Assembly (NCBI GenBank): GCA_946555345.1
Contig: CAMNSS010000018.1
Coordinates: 1 to 64,000, forward strand
Direction: 5' to 3'
DNA from: an uncultured Eubacterium sp.
Lineage (GTDB): Bacteria > Bacillota > Clostridia > Peptostreptococcales > Anaerovoracaceae
DNA length: 64,000 nucleotides
The position numbers and the translations under genes are program-made. Under the pieces are notes generated by a model, which saw only the letters and a list, made by a program, of their open reading frames with translations, ran no database searches and was not told the DNA's origin. Of the stretch, positions 37,744 through 48,700 are shown piece by piece (within the stretch, counting starts at the first letter, position 1; every line of letters begins with the position of its first letter).

Positions 37744-38376
37744 ATGAAAAAAGCGATAATTATCACATCATATTTTGAAAATTTTCTGAACATAAAAAAT
37801 TATTTGCGTTCCGAGGACTACGTGATTTGCACCGACGGCGGCTATGACATTGCCAGAAGGCAAAACATCGAGCCCGACCTTCTGATCGGCGATTTTGATT
37901 CCATCGCATTGCAACCGCCAAAACACTTGAAAATAAAGCGTTTTCGACCGGAAAAAGATTTTACGGATCTGGATCTGGCACTGAAAACAGCGGTGGAAAT
38001 GAAGCTTTCCGAAACAGAGATTTTTGGGGGCATCGGCGGGCGGCTGGACCATACCGTCGCAAATTTGCAACTTTTGTCTCACTATAGCGATTCCTTTGAC
38101 CGGCTCGTCATGCTCGATGCAAAAAACAAATGTTTTGTATTAAATGATAAACAAAAACACGGTCTTGTCATTCCTGCTGAAAAGGACTGTTACCTTTCCC
38201 TTTTTTCTCTTTCAGAAGCATGCCATGGCGTAACGATCCAAGGCGTCAAATACCCGTTGCAGGATCATACTTTGACGCGTGATTTCCCTTTGGGCGTCAG
38301 CAATGAGTTCAACGAAAAAAACGCCGTCCTTTCCATCAAAGACGGCGCTCTCCTCGTCGTGATTGCAAAAAAATAA
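37744..38376 (+). CDS. thiN: Thiamine diphosphokinase
   Basis: CTDGGYDIARR, DLLIGDFDSI, FRPEKDFTDLDLAL, FGGIGGRLDHTVANL. Confidence 0.95.
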   Translation: MKKAIIITSYFENFLNIKNYLRSEDYVICTDGGYDIARRQNIEPDLLIGDFDSIALQPPKHLKIKRFRPEKDFTDLDLALKTAVEMKLSETEIFGGIGGRLDHTVANLQLLSHYSDSFDRLVMLDAKNKCFVLNDKQKHGLVIPAEKDCYLSLFSLSEACHGVTIQGVKYPLQDHTLTRDFPLGVSNEFNEKNAVLSIKDGALLVVIAKK

Positions 38377-38554
38377 AACGAATTTCTAATAAAAAACAGT
38401 TCGTTTTCATATAAAAACGAAATATTTTTGTGCAAAATGCATCGCACGCTGCACCAGGCTTTTGCCGCAAACTGCGGTTTAACCGCCTCCTGCCACAAAG
38501 GTCTCCTATGCTTGCGGGCTTCGCACAACAGCGCGGCAGGGCTTATCCGGACTC

Positions 38555-39199
38555 CTATTGCGGCTTTGCAGCGTTTACCTGCTGTTTCAAGCGGCCAAAC
38601 AAGTTCTTTACCTGCGGGATGCACAAAAGCACGACCGTAATCGCACCTTCTACCGCCAGATAGGTAAGGTTATACCAAAGCGACCATGTCAATGCGCTGA
38701 ACCCCTCTGGCGCATATGCGCCGAAGAAGATCACGCCCGACAAAACGGCGCAGACATAACGGCAGGCAACGCCGAATATGTACCCTTTGATTAATCCATT
38801 CTTCTGTGCGGCGAATATGCCGCCAAAGGCCAGCGCACCGAACGCCAAGGGATAATCCAGCAGCATCTGCACGGGGTGAATGACATATGGATTGAAGATC
38901 AAATCGATCAAGCCTACGCACATTCCCGCCATAAGTCCCCGCCTTACGCCAAAGAAATACGCGCACAGCACGATCGGCACCATGGAAAACGCAGTGATGC
39001 TTCCGCCCTGCGGCATCCGGAAAATCACCAGTTGGTTGAGAATGATCGAAAGCGCCACCAAAACGGCCGATACCGCAACTGCTTTCGTATCCATCGGTTT
39101 TCCCTTGCCTGAATATAAAATCACGCCAAACAAGATGAGGATCACCACAACGATAGTGATTTGTCCAATTGCTGAATCAAAAAAAGCTTGTAACTCCAT
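38555..39199 (-). CDS. thiT: Energy-coupled thiamine transporter ThiT
   Basis: QGGSITAFSMVPIVLCAYFFGVRRGLMAG; TPP riboswitch immediately upstream. Confidence 0.93.
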   Translation of the reverse strand: MELQAFFDSAIGQITIVVVILILFGVILYSGKGKPMDTKAVAVSAVLVALSIILNQLVIFRMPQGGSITAFSMVPIVLCAYFFGVRRGLMAGMCVGLIDLIFNPYVIHPVQMLLDYPLAFGALAFGGIFAAQKNGLIKGYIFGVACRYVCAVLSGVIFFGAYAPEGFSALTWSLWYNLTYLAVEGAITVVLLCIPQVKNLFGRLKQQVNAAKPQ

Positions 39200-39267
39200 A
39201 AAAAAACCTCCTTTAAAATAGGAGGGGAACTGTACTTTTCCGAGAATGTCCCATAAACGGAATCCAT

Positions 39268-39362
39268 CTCTTCATCAGTGCTTCCCTACGCCGGTATTAT
39301 CCGGGTCAGGTTTTGAGGGTTACACCGCACGGCGGTGAATCTCAGCAAAAGCTCCCCTAGCT
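39268..39362 (-). ncRNA. TPP riboswitch (THI element)
   Basis: Reverse complement AGGGGAGC...CTGAGATT...CCCTCAAAACCTGACCCGGATAATACCGGCGTAGGGAAGC. Confidence 0.95.
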
Positions 39363-39495
39363 GTAAATTAATTGAATTGTTACGTAACGATATTTATATT
39401 ACACGAATCCAGGCGAAAACGCAAGCAAAAATCAGCTTTTTTGCCAGCTTACAAAGTTCGCCTGCACGATCCAAAAAGGCCGCCATACGAAAAAA

Positions 39496-40995
39496 TCATT
39501 CCTTCGCCCAGCCGAAAGTACACTTCACGGCTTTATGCCAGCCGGCAAGCAATTCTTCCCTCGCCTTGCCGTCCATATCCGGCTCAAAGACGCAGCCAGC
39601 CTGCCAGTTCGATATAATATCATCCGTGTCCTTCCAGTAGCCCGTGGCAAGCCCCGCCAGATAAGCAGCGCCCAGCGAGGTCGTTTCGATGCACTGCGGT
39701 CGGTATAGCGGCATATCCATCAGCCCCGCCTGAAATTCCATCAAAAAATCATTGGCAGACGCCCCGCCATCGACCTTAAACGTATTGATGCTGCGCCCGA
39801 TATCCGCCGCCATCGCCTGCATCAAGTCATAAGTCTGGTACGCCATGGATTCCAGCGCCGCCCTGACCAGGTGGTTTTTATTGACGCCCCGCGTCAGCCC
39901 CAGCACCGCGCCCCTGGCATAAGGATCCCAATACGGCGCGCCAAGGCCTGTGAAGGCCGGGACGATATAAGCGCCCGCAGCATTTTCCACGGAACGCGCC
40001 ATCTGCTCCGACTGCGCCGCATCGTCCAAGAGCCTTATTTCATCCCGCAGCCACTGGATCGTCGCACCAGACACAAAAACCGAGCCTTCCAGAGCGTAAT
40101 ATACCTTACCGGAAAGCCCCCAGGCGATCGTCGTAATCAGGCCGTTTCCCGACATGACAGGCTTCTGCCCCGTATTGGCCAGCATAAACCCGCCCGTCCC
40201 GTACGTGTTCTTTGCCTCTCCCGCAGAAAAACAAGCCTGCCCGAACAGAGCCGCCTGCTGGTCTCCTGCCGCGCCGCAGATCCGCACAGGACCGCCGAAC
40301 AGCCTTTCATGGCAGTTGCCGTAGACCATGCTCGAAGGGCAAGGCTCAGGCAGCATAGCGAGCGGGATGTCCAGCTCCTTTAGAATATCCTCATCCCATT
40401 TCAGCGTATGGATATTGAACATCATCGTCCTGGATGCGTTGGAATAGTCCGTCACGTGAACCTTTCCCTCCGTCATCTTCCAGATCAGCCACGTCTCGAT
40501 CGTCCCGAAAAGCAGCTTCCCGGCCTTTGCACGCTCGTAAGCGCCCTCCACATGCTCCAAAATCCACTTCAGCTTCGTCGCCGAAAAATACGGATCGATC
40601 AGAAGACCCGTTTTTTGGCGGAAAGCATCCGCAAGCCCCTGCGCTTTCAGCTCATCGCAAAACGCCGCCGTCCGCCTGCACTGCCAGACGATCGCATTAT
40701 AAACGGGCTTTCCCGTTTCCTTGTCCCACACAACGGTCGTCTCGCGCTGGTTGGTAATGCCGATGGAATCAATATTTTCATATGTAGCGTTGATTTTCAG
40801 CATCGCCTCCTGCGCCACGCTGATCTGTGTTGACCAGATGTCCATCGGATCGTGTTCCACCCAGCCCTCGCGGGGAAAAATCTGCGCGAACTCCTTCTGC
40901 GCTACGCTGGCCTGCTTTCCCTTCCTGTCGTAAAGAATGCACCTCGCGCTCGTCGTGCCCTGGTCCAGGGCCATCACATATCGTTGATTCATCAT
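39496..40995 (-). CDS. glpK: Glycerol kinase
   Basis: [74 protein letters not shown]. Confidence 0.95.
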   Translation of the reverse strand: MMNQRYVMALDQGTTSARCILYDRKGKQASVAQKEFAQIFPREGWVEHDPMDIWSTQISVAQEAMLKINATYENIDSIGITNQRETTVVWDKETGKPVYNAIVWQCRRTAAFCDELKAQGLADAFRQKTGLLIDPYFSATKLKWILEHVEGAYERAKAGKLLFGTIETWLIWKMTEGKVHVTDYSNASRTMMFNIHTLKWDEDILKELDIPLAMLPEPCPSSMVYGNCHERLFGGPVRICGAAGDQQAALFGQACFSAGEAKNTYGTGGFMLANTGQKPVMSGNGLITTIAWGLSGKVYYALEGSVFVSGATIQWLRDEIRLLDDAAQSEQMARSVENAAGAYIVPAFTGLGAPYWDPYARGAVLGLTRGVNKNHLVRAALESMAYQTYDLMQAMAADIGRSINTFKVDGGASANDFLMEFQAGLMDMPLYRPQCIETTSLGAAYLAGLATGYWKDTDDIISNWQAGCVFEPDMDGKAREELLAGWHKAVKCTFGWAKE

Positions 40996-42143
40996 ATAAA
41001 CTCCGCCATGATCCTGTTGGAAATATCCATGCCTTTTTCCGTGAGATGCAGCTTGTCCTCCTTTAACACCAGACGGCCTTTGAATTTTTCGAGGATTCGT
41101 TTATCGAACACATCAAAGAAATCCATCTCAAAGGTTTCCCGAAAATCCACAAGGTCAATACCCGCCATCTTTCTAAGCCCCGTAAATGCATAGATGCCCA
41201 TTTCCTCCCGCTGGCTGTAATTTTTGATGCTTTTTTCATCCACGGGCGCTTTGGCTTCCTTGATCGCTTTTATGTAGCGGTACATACTGTCGTAATTGCT
41301 AAAACGGCTTCCGTTTATGAAGGAACTCGCACCCAGCCCCATCCCCAGGTATTCCGCATACGACCAGTATTTCAAGTTGTGCCGGCTTCTGTATCCCGGT
41401 AAAGCACAATTGGAAATCTCGTAATGCTCATATCCCACCGCTTGCATCATTTTTAACGCCATGTGGTACATTTCCCGGTCCGTTTCTTCATCCGGCGCTT
41501 CCATTTCGCCATTCTTGATCATATCGTAAAATTCCGTTCCTTCTTCGATTTGAAGGCTGTACAGGGAAATATGGGAGGGCCTTAAAAAAATCGTCTCCCT
41601 GATCGTATCCTTCCACATCTTTAAATTCTGGCCTGGTATCCCAAACATGATATCGACGTTGATATTATCAAAACCCGCACGCCTCGCCCGCTGGAAATTG
41701 TAAAACGCATCGTTCTTGCTATGTACCCTGCCCAGGATTTGCAGGACGTGGTTTTCAAAGGACTGGACGCCGATGCTGAGCCTGTTAATGCCCTTGCGGA
41801 GATACCGCTCCAGCTTTTCATCGGACAGCGTGGCCGGATTGGCTTCGATCGTGATTTCCGCATCATCCGCCACGTTAAAATTTTCCCGCAAGCTGTCCAT
41901 GATCCGTCCGATGTCCCACGCCGAAAGCAGGGACGGCGTACCGCCTCCGATGTAAACGCTGTCCACCTCCCTGTAGTGCCAATCGGCGGACTTGAGGTTC
42001 ATCTCCTCGATCAAAGCTTGTGCATACTCTGAAATCATTGCACTCTCGTTACACCGGAACGAGAGAAAATCACAATACTTACATTTCTTCACGCAAAACG
42101 GTATGTGAAGATACAGCCCGAGGCTGTTATTTGTTGTCGTCAT
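40992..42143 (-). CDS. hemW: Radical SAM protein HemW (HemN-like)
   Basis: [44 protein letters not shown]. Confidence 0.94.
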   Translation of the reverse strand: MTTTNNSLGLYLHIPFCVKKCKYCDFLSFRCNESAMISEYAQALIEEMNLKSADWHYREVDSVYIGGGTPSLLSAWDIGRIMDSLRENFNVADDAEITIEANPATLSDEKLERYLRKGINRLSIGVQSFENHVLQILGRVHSKNDAFYNFQRARRAGFDNINVDIMFGIPGQNLKMWKDTIRETIFLRPSHISLYSLQIEEGTEFYDMIKNGEMEAPDEETDREMYHMALKMMQAVGYEHYEISNCALPGYRSRHNLKYWSYAEYLGMGLGASSFINGSRFSNYDSMYRYIKAIKEAKAPVDEKSIKNYSQREEMGIYAFTGLRKMAGIDLVDFRETFEMDFFDVFDKRILEKFKGRLVLKEDKLHLTEKGMDISNRIMAEFI

Positions 42144-43938
42144 ACTTCAGCACCGCAGTAAACGCTTCCTGTGGCACTTCTACCGTGCCAAATTGCCGCA
42201 TCCGCTTTTTTCCTTCCTTTTGTTTTTCCAACAGCTTTTTCTTCCTGGAAATGTCGCCGCCGTAGCACTTGGCGATTACGTCCTTCCTGTATGCCCTTAC
42301 CGTTTCCCTGGCGATTACCTTCTGCCCGATGGATGCCTGGATCGGCACTTCAAACTGATGCATCGGAATTATTTCTTTCAGCTTAGCGCAGACAAACCTG
42401 CCTCTCGAATAAGCCTTGGATTCGTGTACAATCATGGAAAAAGCATCCACGATATCCTTGTTTAAGAGGATATCCAGCTTTACCACCTTGGATGGCTCGT
42501 ACCTGGAAAATTCATAATCCAGCGATCCATATCCCCTCGTCTTGGACTTGAGCGCGTCAAAGAAATCGTAGATGACTTCGTTTAACGGCATATCGTAATG
42601 GAGGTTCACCCTGTTTTCGGTAATATACTCCATGTGGAGCATCCTGCCCCGCCGCTCCTGGCAGATTTCCATGATGTTGCCGACATATGCCTTCGGCACC
42701 ATGATATCAGCCTTGACCATCGGTTCTTCGATGTGGTCGATCAGGGCGGCGTCCGGAAGATTCGACGGATTCTGTACCATCTGGAGCGTCCCATCGGCCA
42801 TCACCACTTTATAGATTACGCTCGGCGAGGTCGTAACCACGCCGAGATCAAATTCGCGTTCCAGCCGCTCCACGATGATTTCCATATGGAGCAGCCCTAA
42901 AAATCCGCAACGGAAACCAAAGCCCAGCGCCGTGGAGGTCTCCGGCTCAAAATGAAAGGCCGCATCGTTTACTTGCAACTTTTCCAGCGCATCCTTGACA
43001 TTTTCGTACTTCTCCCCTTCCGCCGGATAAATGCCGCAGTAAACCATCGGCTGTACCTTTTTATAGCCGGGAAGCGGTTCTTCCGTCGGATCGTCCGCAA
43101 TGGTGATCGTATCGCCGACGCGGGCATCCGCCACCTGCTTGATGCTGGCGCAGATATACCCTACCTCGCCCGCCCGCAGCGAGCCGCAAGCGACAGGCCC
43201 CGGCGAATACACCCCGACCTCCGTCACTTCGTACTCCTTGCCTGTGTTCATCAAGCGGATGAAATCACCCGTCTTTACCGTGCCGTCAAAGATACGGGTA
43301 TATATGACTACGCCTTTGTAATTATCGTAATAGGAATCGAAGATGAGCGCTTTCAGCTTGCCCGCTTCATCGCCCTGCGGCGCAGGAATTTCCATAACGA
43401 TCCGCTCCAAAAGCTCCTCGATGCCAACGCCTTCTTTCGCTGACACCAGGGGCGCTTCCTGTGCATCCACGCCGATCACTTCCTCGATTTCCTGCTTGAT
43501 TTCATCAGGCCTTGCCGACGGCAGGTCGATCTTGTTGAGAACCGGCATGATTTCCAGATCCTCGTTCATCGCCAGGTAGACGTTGGCCAGCGTCTGCGCT
43601 TCCACTCCCTGCGTCGCATCCACCACCAGCACTGCGCCCTCACAGGCGGCAAGGCTTCTGGATACCTCGTAAGTAAAGTCCACATGGCCCGGCGTATCGA
43701 TCAGGTTGAAGATGTATTCGTTGCCGTCCTTGGACGAAAAGACGAGACGCGTGGTCTGGAGCTTGATGGTGATGCCCCGCTCGCGCTCCAGCTCCATGTT
43801 ATCGAGAAATTGCTCCCGCATCTCACGCTTGGAGACAAGCCCTGTCTTCTCAATAATCCTGTCCGCCAAGGTGGATTTTCCATGGTCGATGTGTGCGATG
43901 ATGCTAAAGTTTCTGATGTATTTCTGGTAATCTTTCAT
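42127..43938 (-). CDS. lepA: Translation elongation factor 4
   Basis: [43 protein letters not shown]4 C-terminal domain. Confidence 0.97.
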   Translation of the reverse strand: MKDYQKYIRNFSIIAHIDHGKSTLADRIIEKTGLVSKREMREQFLDNMELERERGITIKLQTTRLVFSSKDGNEYIFNLIDTPGHVDFTYEVSRSLAACEGAVLVVDATQGVEAQTLANVYLAMNEDLEIMPVLNKIDLPSARPDEIKQEIEEVIGVDAQEAPLVSAKEGVGIEELLERIVMEIPAPQGDEAGKLKALIFDSYYDNYKGVVIYTRIFDGTVKTGDFIRLMNTGKEYEVTEVGVYSPGPVACGSLRAGEVGYICASIKQVADARVGDTITIADDPTEEPLPGYKKVQPMVYCGIYPAEGEKYENVKDALEKLQVNDAAFHFEPETSTALGFGFRCGFLGLLHMEIIVERLEREFDLGVVTTSPSVIYKVVMADGTLQMVQNPSNLPDAALIDHIEEPMVKADIMVPKAYVGNIMEICQERRGRMLHMEYITENRVNLHYDMPLNEVIYDFFDALKSKTRGYGSLDYEFSRYEPSKVVKLDILLNKDIVDAFSMIVHESKAYSRGRFVCAKLKEIIPMHQFEVPIQASIGQKVIARETVRAYRKDVIAKCYGGDISRKKKLLEKQKEGKKRMRQFGTVEVPQEAFTAVLKYDDNK

Positions 43939-43988
43939 TTCTGCCTCTCGGATTGAAGTTTCTACCTTGTATTTTAATGGAAAAGCCT

Positions 43989-44126
43989 TCAATTAGCAAC
44001 ATCCAAAACCAATTTTCCTCCTTCCCCTGTCGTTTCCAGGCAAATGGTGTCCAGCGCTATGATGCTGCAAGTGCCGATAAAGAACACGATAAAGATCAGG
44101 ATTGCTTTGAAAAACGTTTTTTTCAT
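43989..44126 (-). CDS. Small 45-aa membrane protein (not in the ORF track)
   Basis: [50 protein letters not shown] ribosome-binding site about 14 nt upstream; lies between spoIIP and lepA. Confidence 0.6.
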   Translation of the reverse strand: MKKTFFKAILIFIVFFIGTCSIIALDTICLETTGEGGKLVLDVAN

Positions 44127-44207
44127 CGGCTGTGTGTTTTCCTCCTTCGTATGGTTTCATGCGGCCGCATATGTAAAATGATTAAGCCTTCCGCCCGGCC
44201 CGCCGCC

Positions 44208-45128
44208 TTACTGTTCTTCTGCGATCACCGATGCCAGCACTTCCGCAAAGTATTTGCCGCAGGCTCGGGCTTCTTCGATGGTATTCTTGTTATTGCCAAC
44301 CTCAAGCAGCAGCGCTTTGTTGCTGATAAACCCGTTATAGTTGTAGGTCTTTTCGATGATCGGACCGCCATAGCCTGTATGCAGGCTCTCCGCCTTCTGG
44401 CTGACCTTTTTGGCAAAACTGTACAGCTCCGTGTAATTTTCGTTGGCTTTTCCCACGACGATGCCGAATTTCGCCACCCGTTCGCCATCTATCGTCAGGT
44501 ATTTTCCTTCTGCCGCCGAAGACGGCGCTGCATCCCGGTGCAGGTCGATCACGTAAACCGCCGTCGGATATTTCTTGACCAGGGAGCGTATGGTTGCCAG
44601 CGACCTGCTGTAGGATTCGTTATAAGAAGGCCTGTCGTGGACCGTCTTATCGTGGATAACATTGATGCCCTTCTTCTTGAGTTCGTTTTCAAGGACATTT
44701 CCCACATCCCTGACCGTTCCTTCTTCATCCACCCTGTGGTAATTGCTTTCGGAATACGGCATATACGATTCGCTGCTATGGGTGTGGTAGATGATGACGA
44801 GCGGATCACCTGAAACCGTTACCGTTTCCTCGGGCTGGGCTGCTTCGGCCTTTGGCTGCGCCTCTTGCGTTTCCTGCGTTTCTTCTGCCGCCTCCTCCGA
44901 CACAGCGTTTTCCGCCCCTTCATCTTTCTCGCCCTTTGCCGCAGTCAGGGAATTGTCCGCATCCTTTGCCGCAGGAACGAGCTGCTGGATGCACATCTCG
45001 CCCAGCTCCTTTTCATCGATCCAGACATCATTTAATGCAAAAGATGGCTTCGCTTTTAAGAAAAACAAGGTTGAACAGAAAAATATGGCGATTGCGGCCG
45101 CCAGCAAAGCTTTGTGTTTCAGTTCCAT
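44208..45128 (-). CDS. spoIIP: Stage II sporulation protein P
   Basis: VIIYHTHSSESYMPYSESNYHR, YVIDLHRDAAPSSAAEGKYL, NKALLLEVGNNKNTIEEA. Confidence 0.95.
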   Translation of the reverse strand: MELKHKALLAAAIAIFFCSTLFFLKAKPSFALNDVWIDEKELGEMCIQQLVPAAKDADNSLTAAKGEKDEGAENAVSEEAAEETQETQEAQPKAEAAQPEETVTVSGDPLVIIYHTHSSESYMPYSESNYHRVDEEGTVRDVGNVLENELKKKGINVIHDKTVHDRPSYNESYSRSLATIRSLVKKYPTAVYVIDLHRDAAPSSAAEGKYLTIDGERVAKFGIVVGKANENYTELYSFAKKVSQKAESLHTGYGGPIIEKTYNYNGFISNKALLLEVGNNKNTIEEARACGKYFAEVLASVIAEEQ

Positions 45129-45150
45129 AGTTGTCCTCCATCCGTTTCTT

Positions 45151-46038
45151 CTATGAATATATGCCAGGATGAAGCGTTTTATTGATGCCGCCCGCAATTA
45201 TATCCGAAAATTCTTTGATGATCATGTCGATATCCGTCGAGGTCACGATCATCTGTTCATCAAACTTTTCGATATAAGCTTCAATTTTTTCTGTGCTTTC
45301 CATATTTTCTGCGAGGGCATCCCTGATGATCGTCGTCGCATCTATGACGGTAGGGACGCCGATCGCTACCACCTTTGCCCCGACCGTTTCTTCATTGATC
45401 CCCGTCCTCGTATTGCCCATGCCGGCCCCGGGGGAAATCCCCGTATCGGTGATCTGTATGGTCGTGCTGACACGCTCGATATTCCTGGCGGCCAGGGAAT
45501 CGATCACTAAGACGACCTCCGGCCCGGCGATTTCCACGGCTTTTTTGACGATGTCCGCTGTTTCCATGCCCGTCGTCGCCGTCACGCCCGGAACGATGCA
45601 GCTCACGCTGGACATTTCATCATCGCCATCCGCCTCGAAGATAATAAACAGATGCCTGGTGATCCTGACCTTGGAGGCGACGGCAGGACCTAGGGAATCG
45701 GGCGTGACCTTGCCGTTTCCCAGGCCCACGAGCAAGACTTTCAGGTGATAATGAAATGCGATCAGCTGCTTTAGCTCCTCCGCCACGGCCCGTTCCACAT
45801 TTCCCTTGACGAGATCCGCTTCTTCCAGGATGCCTTCTGCTTCTATGGTGATGTAGTCGCCGATCGGCTTTTCCATCCTGGCAGCGCCCGCCGGATTGGT
45901 GATTTTGATCCTGGTCGCCGTCACGCCGTCTCCGTAATTCACCTTCTGCATGGTGACGCCCTCGATTTCAGAAGGCTTCTCCTGGCTCTCGTCGAGGATT
46001 TCCCGCCGTTCGATTGCCAAATCTGTCCTGTAGTTCAT
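45151..46038 (-). CDS. gpr: Germination protease GPR
   Basis: RTDLAIERRE, VGLGNGKVTPDSLGP, VIDSLAARNIERVSTTIQITDTGISPGAGMGN. Confidence 0.97.
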   Translation of the reverse strand: MNYRTDLAIERREILDESQEKPSEIEGVTMQKVNYGDGVTATRIKITNPAGAARMEKPIGDYITIEAEGILEEADLVKGNVERAVAEELKQLIAFHYHLKVLLVGLGNGKVTPDSLGPAVASKVRITRHLFIIFEADGDDEMSSVSCIVPGVTATTGMETADIVKKAVEIAGPEVVLVIDSLAARNIERVSTTIQITDTGISPGAGMGNTRTGINEETVGAKVVAIGVPTVIDATTIIRDALAENMESTEKIEAYIEKFDEQMIVTSTDIDMIIKEFSDIIAGGINKTLHPGIYS

Positions 46039-46176
46039 GTAATCTCTCCTTTTCCCGCATTTGTTATCATTTTTCCCTTGCTTTTCCCGTTCTATTCCTA
46101 TATAATTATTGTTGCGATTTTATGCTGTGAAACACTTCGCAGCAAGCTATAAAATGAAGAAAGTGGGGAAATTTGA

Positions 46177-46443
46177 ATGGCTAACATTAAATCCGCAAAA
46201 AAACGAATCCGCGTAATCGAAAAAAAGACAGCGAGGAACAGGCGTGTCAAAGATCACTTGAAGACTGTTTTAAAAGCGTTTGACGCTGCGCTCGAAGCCG
46301 GTGATATGGAGCTGGCGAAAGAAAAGCTCGCATTAGCCGAAAAAAAGCTGATGCAGGCTGCTGCGAAGCATACGATCCACAAGAACGCCGCTTCCAGGAA
46401 AGTTTCAAGATTAACAAAGCGATTCAACAAGGCAAATGCCTAA
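46177..46443 (+). CDS. rpsT: 30S ribosomal protein S20
   Basis: MANIKSAKKRIRVIEKKTARNRRVKDHLKT. Confidence 0.97.
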   Translation: MANIKSAKKRIRVIEKKTARNRRVKDHLKTVLKAFDAALEAGDMELAKEKLALAEKKLMQAAAKHTIHKNAASRKVSRLTKRFNKANA

Positions 46444-46502
46444 GTCTCACCCGTCCCCACCCGTGCATAAGTTAAATGCACAACAATGAGAATAAAACTC
46501 AC

Positions 46503-46537
46503 AAAAAAAGATGGCTGTGTCTCCCATCTTTTTTTCT
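46503..46537 (+). terminator. rpsT terminator
   Basis: AAAAAGATGG...CCATCTTTTTTT hairpin. Confidence 0.8.
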
Positions 46538-46559
46538 TTGGACACAAGGAGGGAAACCA

Positions 46560-47486
46560 ATGAAAGGTTTAATCTGCCCCGCGCCTTTGCAGCCGGGTGA
46601 TACGGTCGCCATCACAGCGCCTTCTTCCCCCGTCCCGGAGGAGAAGCTTGCCGCATCGATCGAATCCATCAAATTCTTAGGGCTAAGGCCTGCGGTAATG
46701 CCGAGCTGCCATATGCAGCATGGCTATCTGGCCGGCCTTGACCGGCAGCGTGCCGATGATATCAATGCAGCGTTTGCTTGCGATGATTACAAAGGGATTT
46801 TTTGCCTGCGGGGCGGCTACGGCGCGATGCGTCTTCTGCCCATGCTGGATTTTGAAATGATGAAAAAGAACCCCAAGGTTTTTATCGGCTACAGCGACAT
46901 CACTGCGCTCCATGCCAGCATCAATGCACGATGCGGCTTCATCACCTATCATGGTCCTATGCCGACGACCGATTACAGGACGCAGGAGGGCTTCACAAAC
47001 GATTCCATGCGGCTGTGCCTCTTTTCCCCGGAAAAGCTGCAGGCATTAAAAAACCCTGCGGGAGAAACCATCAGCGTCCTCCGGCGCGGAAAAGCAGAAG
47101 GGCTTCTTGCGGGAGGGAATCTTTCCCTGCTCGCAGGAACACTTGGATCGCCTTACGAAATCGACACCCGCGGCAAAATCCTGTTTCTCGAAGACGTGGA
47201 TGAAGAGCCTTACCGGATCGACAAATCCCTGACCGCCCTTTCGCTGGCGGGAAAATTCCGCGACTGCGCGGCGATCATCCTCGGCACGTTTGCCAGATGC
47301 GAGGCGGAAGAAGAACCATCCCTCTCCCTTACGGAAATATTCAAAGAAGTGGTGCTGCCATGGAACAAGCCGGCCATCCTCAACCTGAGAGCCGGGCATA
47401 TCTATCCGCAAAGCACCCTGCCGATGGGCGCGGAAATCGCATTGGACGCAGAAGATGCAGCTTCCGTCAAGATATCTGTTTTATAA
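46560..47486 (+). CDS. S66 family LD-carboxypeptidase
   Basis: LQPGDTVAITAPSSPV, GIFCLRGGYGAMRLLPMLD, GYSDITALH, LLAGGNLSLLAGTLGSPYE; AGGAGG upstream of ATG 46560. Confidence 0.93.
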   Translation: MKGLICPAPLQPGDTVAITAPSSPVPEEKLAASIESIKFLGLRPAVMPSCHMQHGYLAGLDRQRADDINAAFACDDYKGIFCLRGGYGAMRLLPMLDFEMMKKNPKVFIGYSDITALHASINARCGFITYHGPMPTTDYRTQEGFTNDSMRLCLFSPEKLQALKNPAGETISVLRRGKAEGLLAGGNLSLLAGTLGSPYEIDTRGKILFLEDVDEEPYRIDKSLTALSLAGKFRDCAAIILGTFARCEAEEEPSLSLTEIFKEVVLPWNKPAILNLRAGHIYPQSTLPMGAEIALDAEDAASVKISVL

Positions 47487-47549
47487 CTTTCACAGATATG
47501 ATATACTGGTTTCATACGTATCGATATTGTCAAGAGAAAGGACAGGCCA

Positions 47550-48254
47550 ATGAGTTTACACATAAACGCAAACAAAGGCGATATCGCCGAAACGGTTTTA
47601 ATGCCCGGCGACCCGCTGCGGGCGAAATATATCGCCGAACATTTTTTGGAAAATGCAAGGTGCTACAATGAAATCAGGGGAATGCTGGGATACACGGGAA
47701 CTTACAAGGGCGTTCCCGTATCGGTACAAGGGTCTGGCATGGGAATGCCGTCCATGGGGATCTACTCCTGGGAGCTGATGACTGAATACGGCGTGCAGAA
47801 TATCATACGGATCGGAACGACTGGTTCTTTCCGCGAAGATGTAAAGCTCAAGGACATCGTGGTGGGAATGACCGCCTCGACGGATTCCAACTATATCCAC
47901 AATTTTGACGTTCCCGGTAATTTCGCACCGTGCGCCAGCTACGAGCTGCTCCTGAAGCTGCAAGAATCCGCCAAAGATTTGAATCTGACATTCAAAGCAG
48001 GGAATATCGTCTCCTGCGACGTGTTCTATGAGCTAAAGGAAGACTGGTGGAAAAAATGGGCTGCCATGGGCGTGATGGCGGTAGAGATGGAAGCGGCTGC
48101 TCTTTACATGAACGCCGCTTACAACAACGTAAAAGCGATTGCAATCATGACGGTAAGCGACCACTTTGTGACCGGGGAAAAAGCCACGGCGGAGGAACGG
48201 CAAAATTCCTTTACCGATATGATGAAGCTTGCCTTGGAAACTGCCGTTAAATAG
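47550..48254 (+). CDS. deoD: Purine-nucleoside phosphorylase
   Basis: VLMPGDPLRAKYIAEHFL, QGSGMGMPSMGIYSWELM, VEMEAAALYMNAA. Confidence 0.96.
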   Translation: MSLHINANKGDIAETVLMPGDPLRAKYIAEHFLENARCYNEIRGMLGYTGTYKGVPVSVQGSGMGMPSMGIYSWELMTEYGVQNIIRIGTTGSFREDVKLKDIVVGMTASTDSNYIHNFDVPGNFAPCASYELLLKLQESAKDLNLTFKAGNIVSCDVFYELKEDWWKKWAAMGVMAVEMEAAALYMNAAYNNVKAIAIMTVSDHFVTGEKATAEERQNSFTDMMKLALETAVK

Positions 48255-48264
48255 GAGGTACAGC

Positions 48265-48642
48265 TTGAAGATATTGGAGTCTGCGGAAAATTACCTGGAA
48301 GCGATTTTGATCCTAAACAATGAAAAGGGTTATGTCAGGGCGATCGATATCGTAAATTACCTCGGATTTTCGAAGCCGAGCGTCAGCGTGGCCATGAAGC
48401 AACTGGAAACGAACGGCTATATCAGGCGGAACGGGGACGGGCATATCTTCCTGACGGAAAAAGGCATGAAAATTGCCGCCTCTATTTACGAACGCCATAC
48501 CCTGCTCAGCGAGATGTTCATGTCCATCGGCGTCTGCGAAGAAACAGCGCGAACCGATGCCTGCAAAGTAGAGCATCACATCAGCCAGGAAACTTTTGAA
48601 CAGCTAAAAAAACATTTTCACAACCAAAAAAACTCCCGTTGA
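48265..48642 (+). CDS. DtxR/MntR-family metal-dependent regulator
   Basis: ESAENYLEAILILNNEKGYVRAIDIVNYLGFSKPSVSVAMKQLETNGYI ... ERHTLLSEMF ... ACKVEHHIS; TTG start with AGGAGGT. Confidence 0.88.
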   Translation: MKILESAENYLEAILILNNEKGYVRAIDIVNYLGFSKPSVSVAMKQLETNGYIRRNGDGHIFLTEKGMKIAASIYERHTLLSEMFMSIGVCEETARTDACKVEHHISQETFEQLKKHFHNQKNSR

Positions 48643-48660
48643 AGAAATGGGAGTTTTTTG
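48627..48660. terminator. Rho-independent terminator
   Basis: AAAAAACTCCC/GGGAGTTTTTT. Confidence 0.8.
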
Positions 48661-48700
48661 TTTCACGGCGCTTGCCGCCAACACAATAAAATAACCGCAC

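Noticed and set aside
46085-46176. Imperfect palindrome GCTGTGAAACACTTCGCAGC upstream of rpsT
   Set aside because: Could be an S20 leader element, but it is short and has mismatches; no covariation evidence.
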